Below are positions 11,001 to 20,371 of a stretch of 26,492 bases of DNA, one piece after another; position 1 is the first letter of the stretch; each line of letters starts with the position of its first letter. The notes beneath the pieces are model-generated. The model was given only the letters and a program-made list of their open reading frames with translations. It searched no databases and was not told the DNA's origin. Both the position numbers and the translations under genes were made by a program. This DNA is from Gymnopilus junonius (taxonomy: Eukaryota; Basidiomycota; Agaricomycetes; Agaricales; Galerinaceae): NCBI GenBank assembly GCA_015501075.1, contig JADNYJ010000434.1:1-26492 (forward strand), given 5' to 3'.

Positions 11001-12993
11001 TCGCTCCAGCTGCCTTGTTAGAACTCAAGAATGCATGTGATGTGTTTGAGAGTGCTGCTTCTTATGGTGGTCGTGCAGGTAAATTTCTGGTATGTGTCTT
11101 TCTAAGCCTTCTTAAAAGTGCGCAGCTGACTCCAATTGGCTCTATTTCACGTTCTAGCCGATCATGAGACGTCTGCAAAGCAAAGCTCAAGCAGCATTCC
11201 GTGACGCGAATAGTGGCCTGCCAACCGTCTTACCGAATGACATCTTCAAGCCATCCCAGCCGAACGAGGCCAAAGATGAGCTTTCCATATTTAGTGGAAA
11301 GACACACACTGTTAGCACGAAATTGACCCTTCCGGAGGATCTTCTGCCACTGCTTTGGGTTCATCCAGTGCTCGGGCATCCTCCCAGGCCCCACGGGCTC
11401 CCAGCGACTCGCCAAAGAATTTTTCGGATTATCCATCGTTTGCCAATGCCCATCCAAGCTTGGTGTCGGAATTGAACACGTTCCACGGAAATATCAAAGC
11501 CCAAATTCAGAATGCTTATCGAAGTGGAGGGGACTGGTTTGATGGAATCCCAATGGCCGTTGACACTGCTCCTCTTACCAGGGGCCCGCCTGTTCGTCCC
11601 AAGGTGGCCCAGCTTCAGCCACAGCCTACTCGACCATCACAACCGCAACAACAACAAGTGCATCACTTCCAGCAGCAGCACCACCACCAAACACTATATC
11701 AACAGCAAGAACAGCTGGCGAGGCAGGAGATGGAAAGAATACACATGGAACGAATGGCGCAACAAGAGGAAGAACGTCGTGAAATGGAGAGGCAAGAGTT
11801 AGCTCGGAAGCAGCAGCTCCAAGAACAGCACGAGATACAGCTGCAGCAACAGGAGGGGCAGAGGCAGCAGCAAGAGCTTCAACGACAGCAACAGGAAGCA
11901 CTTCAGCAACATCAGCAAGAGCTTCAACGGCAACAACATGAAGCACTTCAACGACAACAACATGAAGCACTTCACCGACAGCAGCATGAGGCACTTCAAC
12001 GACAGCAGCATGAAGCTCTCCAGCAGCAGCAACAAGAGGAGCTGCAACGCCAGCAAAGACAACAGGAACGGTTTTATCAGCAGCCGGAAGCCCATCAAGA
12101 GCCACAGCATATAGCCTCGGACCCATATCACCCCCATGTTCAAGCTTATGAAGCTGCAGCGCAGCATCCCGCATATACCACAGGGACGGCTGTAGCTCAT
12201 GAGGTCCCTGTCGGGACGTCTGCACATTCGACTCAGCCTGCTCAGCACCAACACCATCATAGACAATCCAGCGCTGAGCTTGCTTATCAACCTCAGCAGC
12301 AACAGTACCAACATCTCGCAGCCCATCACCAACCCTCAGCACCACAACACAGAGCTAACGTACTTCACTCCACCAGTCTTTCTCATACCCAACACTCTCG
12401 CCAATCTCATCTCCCGCATGACATCCAACACATGCACCAACACCAACCACATCATTCTCACATTGCCCAACATCCGATACAAGCACAACATACCGGCCTA
12501 AGCATAATAACCGCTGAACCCGTCGTTCGACAACAACAGCACTCAATGTACTCCGTCCCATCTGAATACCATCCTAGTCCAGAGTCAATGCGCTCAGCGT
12601 CATCTTCCACAGGGCCTACACCCCCGCACACCTCCTACGGTCAACCAAGCTCCTCGACAGCAGTATCTGTTTCTACTTCCTACGTTCCAGAGACTTACAA
12701 GTATTGGCCTGCTGCGGCCACCTCATTTGCTATGCCTGACCAGCAACCAACTTTCGCTTACGCACCAGGCGGCCATGCGCCTGTGCAACACTATCCTCCG
12801 CCACAGCAGCATCAACAATATACGCCGGAAGGCGCCTTGCGCGGAATTGCCGCTGACGATCGGAGTTTGCAGGAGACTTGGCAATCCTATATGAACAATG
12901 TGAGTAACTGGTTTCTTTCCTTTATTGGATTATCGGCTCGTTGCTGATTGGTGCTTACAGGTCGGTTCTCCGCGACAATTCTTCGAGGATTGA
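8064..12993 (+). CDS. Zn2Cys6 fungal transcription factor with Gln/His-rich C-terminal half
   Basis: A nuclear DNA-binding regulator of about 1327 residues. Exons: 8064-8133, 8182-8209, 8349-8387, 8448-8513, 8571-8898, 8962-8973, 9029-9749, 9814-9971, 10066-10188, 10257-10365, 10418-10632, 10702-10907, 10958-11089, 11158-12899, 12961-12993. The zinc cluster has Cys at about 28, 31, 38, 44, 47 and 56 (CAECRRLKLKC...CSSC...C), followed by a linker and a coiled coil (MSDRIRQLEDALAIL). A fungal_trans-type central domain includes YLEALRLVNLYLDQAPWFFG, RRALFWELFITDCWQSLATG and LLYIHRCFFAHAIS. The C-terminal ~500 residues are Gln/His-rich and ERQ-coiled. The sixth exon is only 12 bases. Two apparent one-base deletions break the frame, near 10508 (before DLDRKIRDME) and near 11330. 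The target genes cannot be inferred. Confidence 0.88.
8962..8973 (+). other. 12-base microexon of the zinc-cluster gene
   Basis: Exon of exactly four codons (Ser-Leu-Leu-Leu) between a 63-base intron (8899-8961, ending TAG) and a 55-base intron (8974-9028, GTGAGT...CAG). Without it one 130-base intron would be needed and the donor at 8974 would go unused. It restores a GRSAGSES-LLL phrase that looks typical of the family. Confidence 0.7.
11922..12017 (+). repeat. Four 24-base tandem repeats encoding LQRQQHEA
   Basis: Four imperfect 24-base units at 11922, 11946, 11970 and 11994 encode LQRQQHEA, LQRQQHEA, LHRQQHEA and LQRQQHEA. More diverged units flank them, from 11877 to about 12065. The array lies in the Gln-rich coiled region of the zinc-cluster factor. 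The unit is a multiple of three, so copy-number change would keep the frame. Confidence 0.9.
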
Positions 12994-13638
12994 GAAACCT
13001 GCTATATAATACCCTGCAGCTGTGCTTCAAGTTGGCTGATCTGAATTCTTTATGTTGACCCATCTTGGTTAACCCATGTTTTACCCCCCACTTTCAGTTA
13101 CAGCAGTCGTCGATGTCAATACCCATTAATTACACTATAACTCACTTGTCGCCGACCTCGTCATTAGGATCTAACATACCACGGCACCAATCCGCGGATA
13201 TGTCATACCATTGTCTCATTTTTAACATCTCTTGCCTTGCTATCTTGTTATTGTCGCCTTTGTACATGTTTGATTTACCTTTTGACGTCTTTCATTACAA
13301 TACTACTGCGAAATAGATTATTACATATACTGTACTTATTAGATTTAATTCGAATTCGTCGTACGCGAACAAGGGTGATAATTGGACGCTGACAGCTGAC
13401 AGTTGAATTGCGGGAATATCATATGAACAGACGGTATGCGAGGAATCTAAACACCTCCTTTCCCTAAGCAAACCATGAATAGATCTGGAAACCTACTAGG
13501 ATGTGTTATATTACTGCGAATCTAATTTATCATATTGTACAGCACAGAAGTCCATCTAGGGCGGAAACACAGTCCGAGCCAATATCTCGGAACCACACAA
13601 AGTAATAGCAGCCAACACAAACCTCAAAATACAAGAGC
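12994..13638. other. Intergenic stretch between convergent genes
   Basis: Holds the 3' UTRs of the zinc-cluster gene (+) and BTN1 (-). A short frame at 13065-13316 is not supported. A small direct repeat (CTGACAG twice) lies near 13389-13402. Nothing else is recognised. Confidence 0.5.
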
Positions 13639-15859
13639 CTACAGGCCCTTACAAAGCAGCTTGCCCCTCCTGACCTGCGCCTTGCAGAGCTCAATTTCCG
13701 TCGGCACAGCGAGGATGGAGGCGAATAGGATGCCAGTGCTATCTGCGAAACCGACGGAGCCAATCTTGAATTCACGTTGCTGTCGGGCGCGTTCGATGTT
13801 GTGGTTCGCAGTGCTCGGGTCTGGTTGTTCATGGTTGATGCGGTAAAAGACGTTGACACTGCACAGAGAGGAAGAAAGAGGCAGTAAGAATTCATTTCGA
13901 GAAAAGTGGGTAAAAGCAGAGAAATAGCCGTACTAAGCCAATCCACCACATATTCCTTCCAGACTGATCAATGAGAAAACAAAGAAGACGTTCCAGGACT
14001 CTTGCTCATTTCCGAAGAGACCATATGCCGATTCATAAGATAACGTTATGAGGATAATGAATTGAACTATAGCTGGCAGGGGCAAGAAGCGAGAGGGTAG
14101 TGCGGGTAAGCCGAGGGATATCGAGGAGCGTGATAAGAATACTGTTGCTTGATATACGAGCTTAGGAAGAGCAAAGAGAGGAAAGGTGGCACATAACGCG
14201 TAGAGATCAACGCAGAGACACAAGTAGATGGGGAATGGAAGATATATATATGAGTCTTAGTAAATGATGACGATAAGGATGTATAGTGCCTCCTGCGTGG
14301 AGGAGGCGGCGTAATGTGCTCACCTGCCACAAGGGATAATAGTCTCTAACGGAATGAATTATCTTGCTCAGAAGCCAGTGGCCTTCTGTAGGTGGAACGG
14401 GGTAGAGAAGCGTCGGACTGATACCCTGAATGAAAGTGAAAGAGGTTTGTATGAGTCCGCGGCAGAAGCCTAAGAATTCACTGATGCAGGCACACCTGGT
14501 TAATGGTATACTCGAACTGCGATCAAGAAGTTAGTACACTTTCTTCAAGAAAAGAATCTGTCTACGCACGAGGTATACACAAACTGGAGGAAAATAAAAT
14601 GTTAAATCGACTTTCACTACCTCCGCCAGATAAACATGGCGACTTACATAACGGAAACATATATTTCGTGAGCATGGGCTTCACAAGGCGCCACTTGTCG
14701 TTAATCGACAGCGCAACACCGTATTTGGGACCAGATGGCTGGCTGCCTTCTTCCTCTCCAACTTCATCTTCGGCCGTAGCTAGAGGTGTGTACGGCAGAG
14801 CCTCCGTCTCCATCGGCGAGCTAAGAATTTCTTCGTATCCGGGTGTGGTTGCAAAGAGGAATGCAGAAGCTTTTGGCAGCACATATAAATACGTTATGGG
14901 GATTAGTAAGGGCATTACCTGCATTAGTTGGATTAGCAATTAGAAGAAGTAATGTGTAAATGGAATCAAAACTTACAGAGGACAGTCCAACGCCGATGCG
15001 TATGCCCAGGCCACGCAGCTCCCACCAAAGGAGAGCACCGACTAGCCCAGCGGCTCCTGTGCCCGAGGCAAAATATCTTTTATTTTTAGTGCAGCATGTC
15101 AAAATGTGAGAGACAAAAAGACTGTAATGACTTACCCTACTCCAAAGCCTGCTATAGATGGAGGGGCGTACGTGGTCGATAGTTGAAGAAAGGATAACTC
15201 TCCTAGACCTGCAATGACCATGAGCAGGCTATACATTTTTTGTTGAAGGAAAATTGAGGTGCCTGAGGAGAACGAGGCCAGGCCTATGCCCAAAAGTCTC
15301 ATGAAGAGACTGTCGAAGAGTGCGATTACCTACATTCACGTGGGTTCTAAGATTCAGAATAGTATACGGGACAACTCACAAGCATGCCCAAGGTGCTCAG
15401 CAAACAGCAACCTATTAACCTTCTTGCATAACGTATCCGACCTTTGAGAACGTATGGCCAGGCAACTTTGGCGACGAGTGCAGGAGCAATATTACAAAAG
15501 GCGATTATTCCTTTAGGTGTTGAAGGCGGAACCAAGTCCAGGGCTGCCGATAGAATGATTACATAGAGCACTGTAAGTAATAAGGTCAGACCTTTGATTC
15601 CATGAATATATTCAGCTTGGTATACCATTGTTAATGCATCCAAAGATAAAGAATGAGAAACCAAGCTTTCGTAGAAGCCATTTCTCTCTTTCTACGGAGA
15701 TTTAAGACATAATATAAACAAGAAATATGTAAATACGCAGTTCCGCTCACCGATTTCCTTCAAGCTCCGTCCTCCGGGTCTGTCAACCGCCTCGTCGTCT
15801 ATAGCAGTGTTCGGTAATGTAATGTTCAGATCATCAGGCGAGAATGTCGCTCGTGGCAT
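13639..15859 (-). CDS. BTN1: Battenin/CLN3 homologue, vacuolar membrane protein
   Basis: CLN3/Btn1 is a polytopic vacuole (lysosome) membrane protein linked to pH and amino-acid homeostasis. Exons in transcript order: 15859-15751, 15691-15626, 15570-15380, 15329-15263, 15208-15136, 15076-14977, 14918-14648, 14583-14570, 14516-14496, 14425-14324, 14160-13934, 13858-13639, about 486 residues and no frame break. Family hallmarks: VLYVIILSAALDLVP, then PKGIIAFCNIAPALVAK, ASFSSG-LGELSFLQLSTTY, FASGTGAAGLVGALLWWE, EYTINQGISPTLLYP, FLSRSSISLGLP and GGLAYVNVFYR. Two exons are tiny (14 and 21 bases), and intron 15209-15262 uses a GC donor; if it were retained it would add 18 residues in frame. The start at 15859 is preferred over an upstream in-frame ATG at 15967, which would nearly fill the shared promoter with the next gene. 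Confidence 0.93.
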
Positions 15860-15998
15860 GATCTGCGCTATATATCCGTCGTTAAAGTATGAATTTGAGA
15901 GGTTTACATGAAGAGGAGACGAAAGCGAGTACAGTGTCGCTGTCACAACGGGTCGGAGGCGTGACACATGGCGTTACTGCCTCCGAGACTGGTTCAAC
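15860..15998. promoter_or_regulatory. Shared upstream region of BTN1 and the BAH-PHD gene
   Basis: The two genes are divergent with only 139-179 bases between start codons, depending on the start used for the BAH gene, so both promoters must lie here or extend into the genes. No TATA box or known motif is obvious. Confidence 0.5.
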
Positions 15999-17888
15999 AT
16001 GTTCGCTTATCCTTCTTTTTGTTTCTTTCCGACTCAATATGGCTCGCGGACGACCTCCACAGGAAAAGCAACGAAGAAGGCAGCAAAATACAAAGCTGAA
16101 AATGAAGGAAATATTTCCAAAGAACAGTTTGCCAAAATGAAATCCTATGGCACTTTCGTCGGTGAGCTGGTTCCGACATCCGGGACATGAGTTTGGTTCT
16201 AATAAACCTGATAGTCAGTGACCCAGATACCGGTGAAGCAGCTTATAAATTCAAACGAGGCGATATGTACGTTCCGAACGGTCGTCTGAGCCTGCGCCCA
16301 CTGAAGTTGACTTTCTAGTGCGGCAATTCTGCCTCATGGCCGTGATCCTGGCGAAGAACTCGACTTGTCAAATTACTGGGTTGGCGTTATCAAGGATATA
16401 CGTGCCTTGATTCTTGACGATGATATGAATACTGTTAGGGTTCTGTGTTTTTCCTTCACTCAATTTCTCAATGACTTCACCAGGTTTGGGCGAAAGTTAA
16501 TTGGTACTACTCAGGCCAAGACGTCAAAAATGCAATCAAATCTTTGTTCGTGTCCTTGCCGCCATGTCAATTAATGTCTAGACCACAATTTATATGATCT
16601 AGTGACCAATCCGCCATTGGAAATTATGAAAGAATCCAGGCAGAACATGAAGACATTGTGGGATCAGAATCATTTGAAAGTGAATATATTCTCGACCATC
16701 AACTTGATTTCCGCCTCATGATTATTCTTCTAAAGGTGTCCTCAATTTAATTAAATTCAATGAACACGACCCCGAACAAGCATTTATACCCAGAGACCAT
16801 TTTTACTACCGATACTCGTTTGAACTCAGAGCACGAACAGTCAAAGTATGTTATAGCATGTATTTCACAAACCACACCGGCTCATATTTTTCTAGCCCAA
16901 GCCTGGCTCCTCAGGCTGCACATGCCTTAAACCTTATGATCCTAATGACTTGAACCCTTCCCGGGCGATGCATTTCTGCCCTCGCCCATCATGCCGCAAA
17001 GCGTATCACCAAGATTGCCTATTGGATGCCAAATCAATCGAGACCTCTCCACCTGTGCCTAAAGCCTCCACTTCTTCCCAGAAACCCGCCAAGAAACCCG
17101 AACAAACGCGGAGGAGCGCACGCAAGCATGCCAGTCCCGTCAAAAAGCCTGTACCCAGTCGACTAACATCAAAAGTCACCTTTGAAGAGGCTGATGTCGA
17201 GCCAAACGCGTCCAGCACGTCAACGAATAGCCGTGCTCTTCGCCTTCTCGCATGTTCACCCGATACAGACGATCCCGTTGACCTAGAGTTTCTCGTGCCT
17301 CTCACAATGATATCCGTCGGTCCTTCCACTTCTCAGCGCGATGCCGAGGCAGACGAGGACTCCGACACTATTGTTGCGCAACCACCAAAGAAAAAGCGAC
17401 GAGGCCCTGGCCGACCGCCTTCCTCCAGGAAAGTTCCCTCATCTTCACAAGCCCAAAATCAAATCCAAGAACCTCGATCGCTCGCCTCCGTTCTCTCCGA
17501 AATACCCTCTGACCTGCTGGAAATTGCTCAGCAGCCGATGGTCAGAGGCGGCGCGTTCATTAAGGGAGGGGTGTCAGGCAACATTGGATTCGTCACCCGC
17601 GCTCGGAGGTTGGTGTACAAGATCCTTGAAGGCGAGAAGGGCATAGCAGAAATGACGCAACGAGTGGATGTACCACTTAATGTGAATGTCAATGGGAGTA
17701 AGAGTACGAATGGGGGCAGCGGAGGAGTAAGCGGCAACTTGAACATGATGAAATGGGAGGAAGAGGTATTTGGCGCGGATAGGAGGGAAGGATTCGATGT
17801 GGATGAGGAGAATGCGATTGTGAGGATTGCTGGCTCTAGGAAAACTTTACCTGCCTTGGTATGTCCGCACTGCAGGAGTGTGATCTAA
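15999..17888 (+). CDS. BAH domain protein with AT-hook and split PHD finger
   Basis: Probably a nuclear chromatin reader. Exons: 16039-16161, 16215-16266, 16319-16439, 16484-16545, 16603-16679, 16736-16845, 16896-17888, about 512 residues. A BAH domain covers ~40-180 (YWVGVIKDIRALILDD, VWAKVNWYYSGQDV, FIPRDHFYYRYSFELRARTV). PHD ligands follow: C190-x-C192, C210-x4-C215, H220-x2-C223, while the last pair, C505-x2-C508, lies at the extreme C-terminus. The 281 residues between are Ser/Pro/Lys-rich and include an AT-hook/NLS (KKKRRGPGRPP). Two starts are possible. The ATG at 15999 keeps one frame; the one at 16039 (MARGRPP) looks more natural but needs a one-base deletion near 16056. I favour 16039 with a sequence error. 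BAH-PHD proteins often bind histone tails; the target is not known here. Confidence 0.85.
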
Positions 17889-18298
17889 GGTTATGGTCGT
17901 GGGTTATCTTTCCAAAAACAACTGGTGACTTGTAGACTTTTGGGTTACTGTTGAGCCTACTCTCTCTTTTTCTCGCTCTTCCTCTTCATTTGATGTAATC
18001 TGTAGTTATAGGTCTCTGGTGCTTCAAATAAAAGGTTATATCTTCTGTCTTTCTCTACTTGTTGTAATCGTGATGTCCAGTATTTCGGTGAATACATAGT
18101 GTTTCTATCGCTGACATCAGCTTTGTCCTCATGATGAAGGATTCATCAGATGAACTGTGATTCAACTTTTACATACATACATTACCAGTCATTTCAAATA
18201 CCATTCGCGCAAAACGACAAACAGAACAGGCAACCGTGATCATTGAAAGAAGCAATGTGACGTAGAGCCTACTTATATGACCTCAGTGGAAAATAATA
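17889..18298. other. Intergenic stretch between convergent genes
   Basis: 3' flanks of the BAH-PHD gene (+) and the arsenic gene (-). Apart from one candidate polyadenylation signal, nothing is seen. Confidence 0.5.
18027..18032 (+). terminator. Candidate polyadenylation signal AATAAA
   Basis: Canonical AATAAA about 140 bases after the BAH-PHD stop codon, in a T-rich context. Confidence 0.45.
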
Positions 18299-20068
18299 TC
18301 AATCAAAATCAATCAGATCCTTCTCCTCTTTGAAATTAGCAAGCCAGTTTTTGATACCTCCCTTGAGAACGAAGGCAGCCGACTTTTGATCATCTCCAAT
18401 TGAATTGAGATAATCTTGGTACCTAAAAATCGTAGTTGTCAACTCAAAAGAGGAATAAGACAACAGGAGAAACAAGAACTTACCATGCAGCGGATCTAGG
18501 TCCACGACCATTGGAGCTTTGGCAGTAAAAGATCACTTTAGGCGTATCCTTGAACTTCTCATAAAACGCCGGAAGGTCATCGTAAAAGCTCTGTGCAAAC
18601 CAGTTGTGGCTTCCGCGAACGTGACCACCCTACAGCATAGTAACGTCAATTAGTTCCCTAGAGGTGTAGTAATACTTCGCAATAAAGATACTACATACCG
18701 CATGATCGCCCTTCCGCACGTCAATGATGGCGAAATCAGATGCGGAAGCCGGGTCTCGCTTGAGGGTAATGAGTTCCTCTGCGGTAATCGAGGGTGGAGA
18801 AGATTGCGTGGCAGGATAAGCATCCCACCAACGGGAGAGGACTTTTGACGGTTCTGCTGTCGGCGTCCCGTCTTTCAAGGCATAAATTTGATATGAGGCT
18901 ATCAGATTGTAAATATCGGTACCAGATTGCGAAAATGCTATAAAACTGACCGGCCCATTCGTTAACGGTAGTGTAGTTTGGTTTGGAAGGCAAAGACGCA
19001 GGAGGTGCAGGTGTGCAGCATGATGATGCAGCGGGTGCACAGCATGAAGCAGCATCCCGACTGCCTTGGTAGTACACGCTGAGGTCGTTCTTCGTATCAA
19101 CAAAGAGTGTGTCTGGACATACATAAATTATAGTCCGACTTTCTGTCTGGGTTCATGTTTAATGAACTTACTTGTCAAACCTGCCTCCTTTAGGAGAGCT
19201 TTGTATTCTTCGACTTGAATTGCGCCACCAATGCAGCCAACGTATGAGGCCAAATCATTCTTGATATTGTCAGGTAGATGCTTCTTCGCAAGGATCTAAA
19301 ATACAATACTGTCAACCATAATCCTGCTGAGCATAGTTCGCGACCCACATCGTCAAGAACGATCCTTCCTCCCGGCTTGAGTATCCGATGAACCTCCTTT
19401 AGGAGATTGGCTTTGCCGTCATAGGGCAGCAGGTTAACCACACAGTTTGAGAGGACACAGTCAACGGAGTCCGACTCGATGGGCAATGGTTCAGTTAACA
19501 ATGCATTAACGAAAGCTACTTGTGGCGGCTTTAAGCCTTTCTTTGCAGCGTTCTTCCGTGCAAGGTCTATCATGTCCTGGATAATTTAATTACAATGAGA
19601 TACAGACATGATTTAAGGGAGAGGGGACCTACATTCGACATATCTAACCCAATGGCTTGTCCAGTAGGTCCAACTTTCTCAGCGGCAAGAAAGATGTCGA
19701 TTCCTCCGCCTGATCCTAGATCAACAACAGTCTCCCCCTATTGAAGGAAGGATAGTCGCAAGATGGATCCGTGAAAGTAATTAAAACTCACCTCTTTGAT
19801 GCTCGCAGTCGCAACTGGATTCCCACAGCTCAGGCCCATGTGCGCGCCTTCTGGCACAGAACTCAGTTCTTCGTATATCCAAAGGCTTCTGCGACGTTCT
19901 TTGCATCTGTAGAGGAGTGGAATGTTGAATTCATGTAAATCATGTATATGTCTTGGACTTACAGCTCGCCGCTACGCCTTCTTTCGCTTTGGCACTATAC
20001 GCAGCATTGACAACTCCAATGATATCTTCGGGCGAAGTAAGAGCATTAGGCGTATGATCATCAGCCAT
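18299..20068 (-). CDS. arsM: Arsenite methyltransferase fused to rhodanese/Acr2-like arsenate reductase domain
   Basis: Exons in transcript order: 20068-19963, 19906-19792, 19737-19633, 19576-19349, 19295-19172, 19112-18951, 18898-18699, 18629-18484, 18422-18299, about 436 residues. Residues 1-280 are an ArsM/AS3MT-type SAM methyltransferase: motif [12 protein letters not shown] (D80), LSCGNP (Cys63), SNCVVNLLP (Cys154), VGCIGGA (Cys206) and paired cysteines 250/251 and 258/259. Residues ~295-436 form a rhodanese/Cdc25-like domain: [22 protein letters not shown], and the loop [14 protein letters not shown], a Cys383-x5-Arg389 signature as in Acr2 arsenate reductases. The junction lies inside exon 7, so the fusion is not a gene-model artefact. 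Predicted role: reduce As(V) and methylate As(III). One base seems to be missing near 19872 (before EELSSVPEG). The rhodanese part could instead serve a sulfur-transfer role. Confidence 0.88.
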
Positions 20069-20371
20069 GTTATCCGAGCGTAGCTGAGAAACAAAAGTAC
20101 AGGGTAAAATCTGGAGAAAAGGGATATAGAACGAAAGAAAACATCATTATCAGATCATATTGAGAACGCAACAGCCGATATTCAAATTCGAATTCAAATG
20201 ACTATGCTCGGCCAATCGGCAAACAGCTCTAAATCATTTCTCACGGTCACTTTCCAGGTCGAATTTGAAAATCAAAATCAAAATGGGAGAGATCAAAACT
20301 GAATGAACCCACGAATTAAAAATCTACTTCCCCTTGTTCCTTCCCCCCAACCATAAATCCATTTCCCGAAC
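20069..20371. promoter_or_regulatory. Bidirectional promoter of the arsenic gene pair
   Basis: 303 bases separate the divergent start codons of the ArsM fusion and ACR3. The region holds an 11-base inverted repeat, TTCAAATTCGA at 20181-20191 and its exact reverse complement at 20259-20269. The first copy overlaps a perfect palindrome AATTCGAATT. A CCAAT box lies at about 20212-20216. Shared control of both genes is inferred from the layout; no known arsenic-response motif was recognised. Confidence 0.55.
20181..20269. repeat. 11-base inverted repeat, arms 67 bases apart
   Basis: Arms at 20181-20191 and 20259-20269 are perfect reverse complements. The AT-rich setting makes chance occurrence possible, but the position in the middle of a divergent promoter makes it a candidate operator for one regulator acting both ways. 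Confidence 0.5.

Noticed and set aside
11626..12345. Long minus-strand open frame (239 codons) and a second one at 11799-12332
   Set aside because: Antisense shadows of the Gln/His-rich repeat exon; the plus strand gives a coherent spliced protein, and CAG-type repeats keep opposite frames open.
15860..15967. Upstream in-frame ATG for BTN1 at 15967
   Set aside because: The added 36 residues look non-conserved and would leave only 31-71 bases between divergent genes.
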